From Anaerolineae bacterium (GTDB taxonomy: Bacteria > Chloroflexota > Anaerolineae > UBA1429): DNA of 9,572 bases. The notes below the pieces were generated by a model, which was not told where the DNA came from, ran no database searches, and saw only the letters and a program-made list of their open reading frames with translations. Of this stretch, positions 1 to 5,609 are shown piece by piece. The stretch is from the NCBI GenBank assembly GCA_016928125.1, contig JAFGLK010000008.1:1-9572 (forward strand), given 5' to 3'. The position numbers and the translations under genes are program-made. The first letter of the stretch is position 1. Every line of letters starts with the position of its first letter.

Positions 1-527
1 GAGTCGGCCCGCATGTGAAAGCGGCCCCACTGGGGCACGCCGCGCCGTCGCAGCGCCGAGGTCTCGGCATAGTAGACCTCGCCCAGACGCCCCTCGTCGG
101 TCCATTCCTTCGCCGCCTGGATCTCGGCGGAGTAGCGCCCCGTCTGCACGATCATCAAGAGGCGCCCGGTCCGTCGCGCCGCGGCGAACATGGCCTGCGC
201 ATCGGCATAGGCCGCGGCCGCGGGCTTTTCGCAGAGCACATCAGCGCCCGACTCCAACGCAGCGATGGTGATCTCGGCGTGCGACGTGTTGGGCGTGGTG
301 ACCACAGCCAGATCGGGCTGCAGATCGGCCAACATCGCCCGCCACGAGGTATAGGCTTGGGGGATGCCGTGGCGTTCGGCGGTGGCGGCCACACGGGCCG
401 GGTCGCGGCTCGACACGCCCACGATCTCCACCTCGTCGGCCAGGTTCCTGAAAGCCGGGATGTGGCCTGCATTGGCGATCATGCCCGCGCCGATCACAAC
501 AATCCTCAGCTTTGCGCTCTCGGTCAT
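1..527 (-). CDS. Gfo/Idh/MocA-family oxidoreductase, C-terminus cut by window edge
   Basis: NAD(P)-dependent oxidoreductase of the Gfo/Idh/MocA family, which usually oxidises or reduces hydroxyls of sugars, inositols or related polyols in the cytoplasm. About 175 N-terminal residues are visible. The Rossmann nucleotide-binding turn VIGAGMIA lies at residues 11-18, TPN-TSH at 78-83, and the family's Glu-Lys-Pro motif at 100-102 (CEKP). A stretch YYAETSALRRRGVP (152-165) resembles the neighbouring oxidoreductase. The C-terminal substrate domain, with the catalytic Asp/His, lies beyond the window. The ATG is preceded by a strong GGAGGAG (positions 532-538, minus strand), which settles the start. 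It sits 30 nt downstream of the other Gfo/Idh gene and is almost certainly co-transcribed with it. Family assignment is firm; the substrate cannot be read from sequence. Confidence 0.92.
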   Translation of the reverse strand, partial: MTESAKLRIVVIGAGMIANAGHIPAFRNLADEVEIVGVSSRDPARVAATAERHGIPQAYTSWRAMLADLQPDLAVVTTPNTSHAEITIAALESGADVLCEKPAAAAYADAQAMFAAARRTGRLLMIVQTGRYSAEIQAAKEWTDEGRLGEVYYAETSALRRRGVPQWGRFHMRAD

Positions 528-557
528 GTTGCTCCTCCGCGATCTATGCACGACGCC

Positions 558-1676
558 TCAGTCTGGCTGGACCGTGCGGCCAAGACCCGGCTCCGCCGCC
601 GCGATTTCCTCTGCCGTGACCTCGCGGCCCAGGGCGCCCGAGACGTAGATGCCCTCAGTGATGAACGCGGTGTTCAGCGCGATGCCCGCCGTGTCGAGCA
701 GGGGCACGCGCCCGAGTTGCGCGCCGATCCAATGGCGCTGTGACTCGGTGTAGTAGATGGCCGTCGGGTCGCACTGGCTCCAGCGCCACTCGGCGCGCTT
801 GGTGTCAAAGGTAGCATCCATCTCCATGTCGCCCAGGGTGGTGAAATAGGTCAGCGGCTGCACCTTCACGCCGCCCTTGCTGCCATAGACATAGCTGGCC
901 GCCGGATCGTCGCCATGGATCGCCCAGGCCTCCTCCATGTAGAACACGATTCCCCCGGCCAGACGCACGAACCCCATGCCGAACTCTTCCACGTCATAGC
1001 CGCTGCTCTCGCGTCGGTCGGGGTACATATTGTCGAAGAGCTTCTGGAAGGTGGCCCCCGATACGCTCACCAGCTCGGGGTTGCCGAGCAGATAGAGCAT
1101 CTGCGACAGATGGTAGACCGCCACGTCGAGCATGGCGCCGCCACCTGAGGTGCGGGTGTTCACAAAGGCGTTGGTGCCATAGCCATCGACGAACGGGCGC
1201 CCGCGCCGCCGATAGTGGGTCGACTTGGCGTAATAGAGCTCGCCCAGGTGCCCCTCGTCGATCAGGCGCTTGGCCCCGCGCGTGTCAGCGGTGTAGATCT
1301 GGGCGAGTTGTACGTGCAGCTTCCTGCCCAAGGCCTGGGCCGTGTCGTACATCTCTTTGGCCTCGCGGTAGGTCCACGACATGGGCTTTTCCACATAGAC
1401 GTGCTTGCCCGCCTGCAGCGCGTCGATCGTCACTGACTTGTGCAGCCGATTGTGCAGGATGATATCCACCGAATCGATGTCGTCGCGGGCCAGTAGATCG
1501 TGGTAATTCGTATACACATGCGGCACGCCGTACTGCTGCGCGACGGCCTGCCCCACCTCCTCGCGCAGATCCGCCACGGCCACGAGCTCGGCCTCGGGGA
1601 TCTCGCTGTAGCGTTGCACATGGCGCTGTCCTTGCTGTCCCACCCCGATGACGCCCACACGGATTCTGTCTGTCAC
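558..1676 (-). CDS. Gfo/Idh/MocA-family oxidoreductase (complete, GTG start)
   Basis: NAD(P)-dependent sugar/polyol oxidoreductase, 372 aa, a normal length for the family. The N-terminal Rossmann domain begins with VGVIGVGQQGQRH (residues 7-19). The cofactor/catalytic Glu-Lys-Pro is at 96-98. The second domain carries the usual glycine-rich Asp/His segment SGGGAMLDVAVYHL (177-190), giving D184 and H189 as likely catalytic residues. The start is GTG, preceded by AAGGAGGA (1685-1692, minus strand) at 8 nt spacing. It is the first gene of a minus-strand pair, 30 nt ahead of a second member of the same family. Both proteins share a Y-Y-A-x-S/T segment followed by RRRG after the Rossmann domain (148-159 here), so they may be old duplicates with different substrates, or partners. 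It is transcribed away from the URO-D-like gene across a 219-nt control region. Substrate unknown. Confidence 0.95.
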   Translation of the reverse strand: MTDRIRVGVIGVGQQGQRHVQRYSEIPEAELVAVADLREEVGQAVAQQYGVPHVYTNYHDLLARDDIDSVDIILHNRLHKSVTIDALQAGKHVYVEKPMSWTYREAKEMYDTAQALGRKLHVQLAQIYTADTRGAKRLIDEGHLGELYYAKSTHYRRRGRPFVDGYGTNAFVNTRTSGGGAMLDVAVYHLSQMLYLLGNPELVSVSGATFQKLFDNMYPDRRESSGYDVEEFGMGFVRLAGGIVFYMEEAWAIHGDDPAASYVYGSKGGVKVQPLTYFTTLGDMEMDATFDTKRAEWRWSQCDPTAIYYTESQRHWIGAQLGRVPLLDTAGIALNTAFITEGIYVSGALGREVTAEEIAAAEPGLGRTVQPD

Positions 1677-1746
1677 GGTTCGTGTCCTCCTTACTGTGAT
1701 CTGACTACCGACCGCTCAGGGTCGGGGCGAAAGGTGCTCGAGCCGG

Positions 1747-1775
1747 ATTGTCGCCCAAAAGCGGCCTGAGCGCAA
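1747..1775 (-). promoter_or_regulatory. Candidate promoter for the Gfo/Idh pair
   Basis: On the minus strand, TTGCGC (1775-1770) and GACAAT (1752-1747) are separated by exactly 17 nt. Each matches the sigma-70-type consensus only in part (3 of 6 and 4 of 6). Transcription would begin near 1740, giving a leader of roughly 65 nt. The -35 element lies inside the GCGCAAGC arm of the adjoining repeat, so a repressor bound there would block it. This is a pattern call only. Confidence 0.3.
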
Positions 1776-1798
1776 GCGCCAGGGCTTGCGGCTTGCGC
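1770..1798. repeat. GCGCAAGC / GCTTGCG / GCTTGCGC operator-like repeat
   Basis: In the divergent region, GCGCAAGC (1770-1777) is an exact inverted copy of GCTTGCGC (1791-1798). A further GCTTGCG (1784-1790) stands directly before it, making a 7-bp tandem direct repeat. Three copies of one half-site in 29 bp between divergently transcribed genes is the usual look of a transcription-factor binding site. The GCAAGC core resembles LacI-type half-sites, but the spacing is not the standard adjacent arrangement. No regulator gene lies in the window. Confidence 0.45.
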
Positions 1799-1895
1799 GA
1801 CCCGCGATGCCCGCTTGTCCTGCCTTGCTCGACACGTTTCGCTCCTTTGACTATCATACGGAGGCTTGATCGCAGCCGCATCGAGGATATACGCG

Positions 1896-2987
1896 ATGAC
1901 ATCCCACCCCCACATCCCGCTGCAGCGCGCCCGGCCCGACGCAGGGCGCTTCATCGATGCGGTCCTCGGTCGTGAGCAGCTTGAGCGGCCCCCCCTGGTC
2001 GAGTATCTGGTGGACGACGCGCTGCGCGAGTCGATCGTGGTCGGGTTGCTGGGGCGCCCCTGGGTTGAGCGGGACCCGCTGGATCGCCGCGCCACCGAGG
2101 CCTATCTGGACAATTTCATCATCTTCTGGCACGCCCTGGGCTATGACTGCGTGCGCTATGAGGAATCCCTGCCCTTTGTGGAGCACAACCTCATGGGTGC
2201 AGATGCCACGGGCCGCGATGGCACGCGTCAGTGGCGTGACCTGCACCATGGCGCGATCGCCTCTTGGGAGGATTTCGAGCGCTACCCGTGGCCCGAGGTG
2301 ACGCCCGCGACGCTGGCCAACTATGCCTACCTGGCCGAGCATCTGCCCGAAGGGATGGGGTTGCTGGCCTGCCATGCGGGCGGCATTTATGAGCACTTGT
2401 CGGCCATCCTGTCGTACGAGGGCCTGTGTTACGCATTGCACGATCAGCCCGACCTGGTGGCCGCCGTGGTCCAGCGTCTGGGCGAGCTGATGCTGCGCTT
2501 CTACGCCCAACTGGTCGAGCTGGAAGGGGTGGTGGCCATCTTTCCCGGAGATGATATGGGCTTTCGCACGGCCACGCTCATCCCGCCCGATGCGCTGCGG
2601 CGCTACACGCTGCCTTGGCACCGCCGCTACGCAGCGCTGGCCCATGAGCGTGGGCTGCCCTACTTTTTGCATTCCTGCGGGAATCTCGAGGCGATCATGG
2701 ATGATCTAATCGAGCATGTGGGCATCGACGCCAAGCACTCGTACGAGAACGCCATCCTGCCCGTGGGGCGCTTTCAGGAGCGCTATGGCGGCCGCATCGG
2801 CGTGTTGGGCGGCGTGGATGTGGACATCTTGACGCGCCAGCCCGAAGAGGTGGTGCGCGCCGAGGTGCGTCACCTGATGGAGATCTGCGGCGCCCGCGGG
2901 CGCTATGCCATCGGTTCGGGCAACTCAATCCCGAGCTATGTGCCGGTGGCGAACTATCTCGCCATGGTGGACGAGGCCAACCGCTGA
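1896..2987 (+). CDS. Uroporphyrinogen-decarboxylase-like (URO-D fold) protein, methyltransferase-like subgroup
   Basis: A 363-aa protein of the URO-D superfamily, which covers haem-pathway HemE and corrinoid/CoM methyltransferases (MtaA/CmuA type). Visible marks are FPGDDMGF (216-223), the barrel strand ending in HSCGN (259-263) with H259 and C261 in the H-x-C position of the methyltransferase zinc site, GVLGGVD (302-308), and a closing GSGNSIPSYVP (340-350). The third zinc Cys expected near the C-terminus is not evident; Ser/Asn stand there. HemE's N-terminal Arg-rich RQAGRY motif is also absent, so this is not a haem enzyme. The ATG at 1896 follows GAGG (1883-1886) at 9 nt. A TTG at 1866 would add ten residues but sits 1 nt after GGAGG, too close to serve it. 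It is transcribed ahead of rmlA and away from the Gfo/Idh pair. Many such proteins in non-methanogens have no assigned substrate, and no corrinoid protein is present here. Confidence 0.88.
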   Translation: MTSHPHIPLQRARPDAGRFIDAVLGREQLERPPLVEYLVDDALRESIVVGLLGRPWVERDPLDRRATEAYLDNFIIFWHALGYDCVRYEESLPFVEHNLMGADATGRDGTRQWRDLHHGAIASWEDFERYPWPEVTPATLANYAYLAEHLPEGMGLLACHAGGIYEHLSAILSYEGLCYALHDQPDLVAAVVQRLGELMLRFYAQLVELEGVVAIFPGDDMGFRTATLIPPDALRRYTLPWHRRYAALAHERGLPYFLHSCGNLEAIMDDLIEHVGIDAKHSYENAILPVGRFQERYGGRIGVLGGVDVDILTRQPEEVVRAEVRHLMEICGARGRYAIGSGNSIPSYVPVANYLAMVDEANR

Positions 2988-3010
2988 TGGCTATGTCGGA
3001 TGGATAGCCA
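2988..3010 (+). repeat. 7-bp inverted repeat directly after the URO-D-like stop codon
   Basis: TGGCTAT (2988-2994) and ATAGCCA (3004-3010) are perfect complements around a 9-nt loop, beginning at the base after the TGA. No U-run follows, so it is unlikely to end transcription by itself. It could stabilise the 3' end of the upstream message or reduce read-through into rmlA. A chance occurrence is possible. Confidence 0.35.
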
Positions 3011-3060
3011 GGCGCTCACCCGTCCGAACCCAGAGTATGAAGGACGAAGGGAGATTCGCG

Positions 3061-3813
3061 ATGAAGGGAGTCGTTCTCGCCGGCGGGCTTGGCACCCGCC
3101 TCTATCCGCTGACCCATGCCACCAACAAACACCTCTTGCCTGTCTATGACAAGCCCATGGTGTATTATCCCATCGGCACGCTGGTGCGCGCGGGCATCAC
3201 CGAGGTGCTCATCGTGACAGGCGGCCCCTTTGCCGGGCATTTCGTCGGCGTGCTGCGCAACGGCAAGCAGCTCGGGCTCACCCATCTCGAGTACGCTTAT
3301 CAGGAGACCGAGGGGGGCATTGCGGACGCCCTGAGCCTGTGTGAGGATTTCGCCGACGGCGGCGACGTGGCCGTGATCCTGGGCGACAACACCACGGATG
3401 CGGACATCTCGGAGGCGGTGCAGGGCTTCAGCGACGGGGCAATGGTCTTTCTGCGGCAGGTGCCCGATCCCGAGCGCTTTGGCGTGCCGGTCTTCGATCC
3501 TCAGGAGCCCAGCCGTATCATCGCCATCGAGGAGAAACCCAAGACGCCCAAGAGCCAGTACGCCGTGACGGGCCTTTACCTCTATGACCATCAGGTGTTC
3601 GACATCATTCGCACGGTCAACCCGTCGGCGCGCGGCGAGCTCGAGATCACCGATGTGAATAACGCCTACATCCGTCGGGGCCAGCTCCGCTGGACTGAGC
3701 TGAACGGCTTTTGGTCGGATGCAGGCACGTTTGAGAGCCTCTTTCGCTCCAGCGCCTACTGGGCGCAAAAGGCCACCGGGCAGCCGTGTGAGGATTTCAG
3801 GGAGTACTTGTAG
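3061..3813 (+). CDS. rmlA: Glucose-1-phosphate thymidylyltransferase, short form
   Basis: Joins dTTP and glucose-1-phosphate to dTDP-glucose, the first step toward dTDP-rhamnose and other deoxysugars; a cytoplasmic nucleotidyltransferase. The signature GGLGTRLYPLT is at residues 8-18, followed by HLLPVYDKPMVYYPI (24-38). LGDN (107-110) supplies the Mg-binding D109, and IEEKP (156-160) the sugar-phosphate contacts. LEITDVN (194-200) and FWSDAGT (217-223) complete the active site. At 250 aa it is shorter than the classical RfbA of about 290 aa and lacks the C-terminal helical extension. It resembles short forms common in archaea and deep-branching bacteria. The ATG at 3061 follows AAGGGAG (3047-3053) at 7 nt; an in-frame ATG at 3037 is less likely because the family begins at MKGVVLAGG. 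rmlB, C and D are not adjacent. It lies 73 nt after the URO-D-like gene, so co-transcription is possible. Confidence 0.94.
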   Translation: MKGVVLAGGLGTRLYPLTHATNKHLLPVYDKPMVYYPIGTLVRAGITEVLIVTGGPFAGHFVGVLRNGKQLGLTHLEYAYQETEGGIADALSLCEDFADGGDVAVILGDNTTDADISEAVQGFSDGAMVFLRQVPDPERFGVPVFDPQEPSRIIAIEEKPKTPKSQYAVTGLYLYDHQVFDIIRTVNPSARGELEITDVNNAYIRRGQLRWTELNGFWSDAGTFESLFRSSAYWAQKATGQPCEDFREYL

Positions 3814-3830
3814 TTCTGGTACCCAGGCCC

Positions 3831-3879
3831 GACAAGGCGTCAGAGGAGCCGCCCTGGGCGGCTCCTCTGACGCCTTGTC
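3831..3879. terminator. Perfect 23-bp hairpin between convergent genes (bidirectional terminator)
   Basis: Bases 3831-3853 and 3857-3879 are exact reverse complements over 23 bp with a 3-nt loop (CTG). The hairpin begins 18 nt past the rmlA stop and ends 11 nt before the stop of the opposing VOC gene. On the plus strand a loose T-rich stretch (TCTTTACTCATTCT) follows. On the minus strand no T-run is seen. Its place between convergent stops fits a shared terminator. The stem is far longer and more exact than most intrinsic terminators. Confidence 0.8.
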
Positions 3880-3889
3880 TTTACTCATT

Positions 3890-4273
3890 CTACTTCCAGC
3901 TCAGATTCGGGCTCTTGAATAGCTCCAGCGGGTTGCCGTCCGGGTCCCGGAAGAAGGCCATGCGGATGTCGCTGATCGCGTCGCGCGGCTCGATGAAAAA
4001 CTCCACCCCCTTGGCCGCCAGCTCGCGGTAGGTGGCGTCTACGTCATCCACCTCAAAGGCCAGGTGGATGAAGCCGGTCTTGCGGTCGGGCGTATCCTGG
4101 GCCACATCGGTGGGCCCCAGCTCGATGGTGGTGCCGCCGATGTCGATAAACACCACCTGGGTGCCCGGAATCTGGCCGGCGATAGGAAAGCCAAGCGTCT
4201 CGGTGTAAAAGGCCTTCATCTCCTCGTACTTGCTCGACTTGACGTTGATGTGATGCGCTCCCAGAATCGCCAC
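3890..4273 (-). CDS. VOC-family protein (glyoxalase I/dioxygenase fold)
   Basis: A 127-aa single-chain member of the vicinal oxygen chelate superfamily, which includes glyoxalase I, methylmalonyl-CoA epimerase, extradiol dioxygenases and fosfomycin/bleomycin resistance proteins. Two beta-alpha-beta-beta-beta modules are visible. The first starts HHINVKSS (7-14) and ends IELGP (50-54); the second runs from FIHLAFEV (68-75) to FFRDPDGNPLELF (107-119). H8, E51, H70 and E117 fall at the four metal-ligand positions, so it should bind a divalent metal and be an active enzyme. The start is GTG, preceded by AAGGAG (4281-4286, minus strand) at 7 nt. It diverges from the SCP-2-like gene and converges on rmlA. 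The substrate cannot be read; glyoxalase- or epimerase-like chemistry are both open. Confidence 0.9.
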   Translation of the reverse strand: MAILGAHHINVKSSKYEEMKAFYTETLGFPIAGQIPGTQVVFIDIGGTTIELGPTDVAQDTPDRKTGFIHLAFEVDDVDATYRELAAKGVEFFIEPRDAISDIRMAFFRDPDGNPLELFKSPNLSWK

Positions 4274-4329
4274 TGTGTATCTCCTTTTCTGTATTGGATG
4301 GCCTTGTTGGAGCCGAGGCCCCGAAAGGC

Positions 4330-4357
4330 ATGCTACCCCATCGCGCGAGATTGACAG
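4330..4357 (-). promoter_or_regulatory. Candidate promoter for the VOC gene
   Basis: On the minus strand, CTGTCA (4357-4352) and TAGCAT (4335-4330) are 16 nt apart, each matching consensus at 4 of 6 positions. Transcription would begin near 4323, about 50 nt before the GTG. The -35 occupies the same bases as the -35 of the opposing promoter. Pattern call only. Confidence 0.35.
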
Positions 4358-4379
4358 ACGTCTCTCATGGAACGAGAAT
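4351..4379 (+). promoter_or_regulatory. Candidate promoter for the SCP-2-like gene
   Basis: A perfect TTGACA (4351-4356) is followed after exactly 17 nt by GAGAAT (4374-4379), which matches the -10 consensus at 4 of 6. The start site would be near 4386, giving a leader of roughly 37 nt with the AGGAGG ribosome site. An 8-bp palindrome AGACGTCT (4356-4363) begins at the last base of the -35 and extends into the spacer; it could be an operator or chance. Confidence 0.5.
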
Positions 4380-4422
4380 CGACGCAGAGATCTATCTGTT
4401 CAGAAGCCAGGAGGCGAGTACC

Positions 4423-4806
4423 ATGTATGCCACACCGCAAGCCCTTTACGCCACTCTGGACCGCATGGTCGAGCGCCTGCAGGCCAACGAGGCTTTTGGG
4501 AAGCGCATCGCCAACGCCAACGTCTCAGTGGCGTTCGAGCTGCCCGACCTGGAGGCCGAGTACACCCTGACCCTACACCAGGGCCAGATCAGCGGCGCCC
4601 CGGGCGGCGCAGATGCGGCCCCTCTGGTCGTGACGCTCCCGGTCGTCGTGCTGGACGAACTGCTCTCGGGCGCCACGTCAGGCGAATCGCTCTACTATGC
4701 AGGTAAGCTCCGCTTCCGGGGCGACGACTGGGTCGCCGAGAGCGCTGCCTACTATGTCTATGCCATGATCGAGGACTATCGGGCCGCCCGCGCCGAGGCC
4801 AACTAG
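4423..4806 (+). CDS. Small SCP-2 sterol-carrier-like domain protein
   Basis: A 127-aa stand-alone protein that reads like an SCP-2 domain, a fold with a hydrophobic tunnel that binds lipids, fatty-acyl groups or other apolar ligands. It opens with a helix (LYATLDRMVERLQANEAF, 8-25). Alternating strands follow (VSVAFEL at 34-40; EYTLTLHQGQISG at 46-58; APLVVTLPVVVLDELLSG at 66-83). The usual end is seen in AGKLRFRGDDW (93-103) before a C-terminal helix. No signal peptide or membrane segment is visible, so it should be cytoplasmic. The ATG follows AGGAGG (4409-4414) at 8 nt. Its TAG overlaps the opposing amidohydrolase stop by the 4-bp palindrome CTAG (4803-4806). The family call rests on overall pattern, not catalytic residues, so it is less certain than its neighbours. 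The ligand is unknown. Confidence 0.7.
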   Translation: MYATPQALYATLDRMVERLQANEAFGKRIANANVSVAFELPDLEAEYTLTLHQGQISGAPGGADAAPLVVTLPVVVLDELLSGATSGESLYYAGKLRFRGDDWVAESAAYYVYAMIEDYRAARAEAN

Positions 4807-5609
4807 ATCCGACGGCGGCTCTCCAGCAGGCGTAGGGCATTCTCGCGCAGGATGGCGCGGCGCGCGTCGTCGCTGATGTGGGCCATCACCAGGCAGCCGA
4901 TGGCATAGTGCGGGTCGAACCAGGGCAGATCGCAGCCAAACACGATCTTGTGCGCCCCGACTCGCGCCACCATCTCCTCGATTACCCCGTTCACGGCATA
5001 GGCCGCGGTCAGCTCCAGGTAGACGTTGGCATGTTCGCGAGCGACCTGTATGCACTCGGCGAACTGGCCGTGCCCCGAGTGTCCCGCCAGGAAGACCGCC
5101 TCCGGGTAGCGCTCGGCCACCTGCGCCAGGAGCTCGGGCCGATCGTAGGCCGACCCACCCCAGGTGTGCGTGAGCACCAGCAGTTGGCGCGAGGCCGCGA
5201 ACTCCAGCGCCGGCCGATAGAGATCGCCAGTGATCGGATACTCGTGGTGGCTCGGATGGAACTTGAGCCCCACGTAGGTCGGCTGGCTCTCATAGCCCTC
5301 CAATTGCTGTCGGCCCTCCTTGGGGTAGTGAGGGTTGTAGGTCAGGTAGGCGTACCATCGCCCGGGATACGCGGCGGTCACCTGGGCCATCTCGGCGTTG
5401 CCCAGCACCATGTCACGCAGGGCGGTGTGTCCCGCTGAGACGATCGTCTCGACCCCGCAGCGATCCATGGTCGCGATCATCGCCTCGGGCGTGTGATTGG
5501 GCATGTAAATGCCGGCATAGTGCCCATAGTGGGCATGCAGATCGATGACGCGACAACTCTCGCAGCGACCCGTCTCCAGGTACTCCAACGCGATGGGCGA
5601 GTCGATCAT
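4803..5609 (-). CDS. Metal-dependent amidohydrolase-family protein (active site intact)
   Basis: A 268-aa TIM-barrel hydrolase or decarboxylase of the amidohydrolase superfamily (amidohydrolase 2 / ACMSD-like group). The metal-site residues are all present: H25 and H27 in IDLHAH (22-27), H148 in LTHTWGG (146-152), H177 in AGHSGHG (175-181) and the proton-shuttling D227 in FGCDLPW (224-230). K116 in GLKFHP (114-119) sits on an inner strand. An N-terminal extension of about 20 residues includes a CxxC pair (C15, C18) just before the metal motif, which is unusual for this group. The ATG lies inside the stop of the preceding gene (ATGA overlap, 5606-5609), with GGAGG 10 nt upstream, so translation is coupled. 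The partner gene encodes the same fold without the metal ligands. It could hydrolyse lactones or amides, or decarboxylate aromatic or keto acids; the substrate is not evident. Confidence 0.9.
   Translation of the reverse strand: MIDSPIALEYLETGRCESCRVIDLHAHYGHYAGIYMPNHTPEAMIATMDRCGVETIVSAGHTALRDMVLGNAEMAQVTAAYPGRWYAYLTYNPHYPKEGRQQLEGYESQPTYVGLKFHPSHHEYPITGDLYRPALEFAASRQLLVLTHTWGGSAYDRPELLAQVAERYPEAVFLAGHSGHGQFAECIQVAREHANVYLELTAAYAVNGVIEEMVARVGAHKIVFGCDLPWFDPHYAIGCLVMAHISDDARRAILRENALRLLESRRRI

Noticed and set aside
1848..1870. TTGACT near the URO-D-like gene as a -35 element, or TATCAT (1852-1857) as its -10
   Set aside because: No partner hexamer at 16-18 nt could be found for either. The nearest alternative, TTGCTC, is 21 nt from TATCAT.
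1866..1895. TTG start giving a URO-D-like protein ten residues longer
   Set aside because: The GGAGG before it is only 1 nt away. ATG 1896 has GAGG at 9 nt.
1854..2672. 272-codon minus-strand open frame opposite the URO-D-like gene
   Set aside because: Shadow of a real gene; composition and motifs belong to the plus-strand product and no ribosome site or family resemblance was seen.
3016..3888. 290-codon minus-strand open frame opposite rmlA
   Set aside because: Antisense shadow. It also runs through the 23-bp hairpin, which is implausible for coding sequence.
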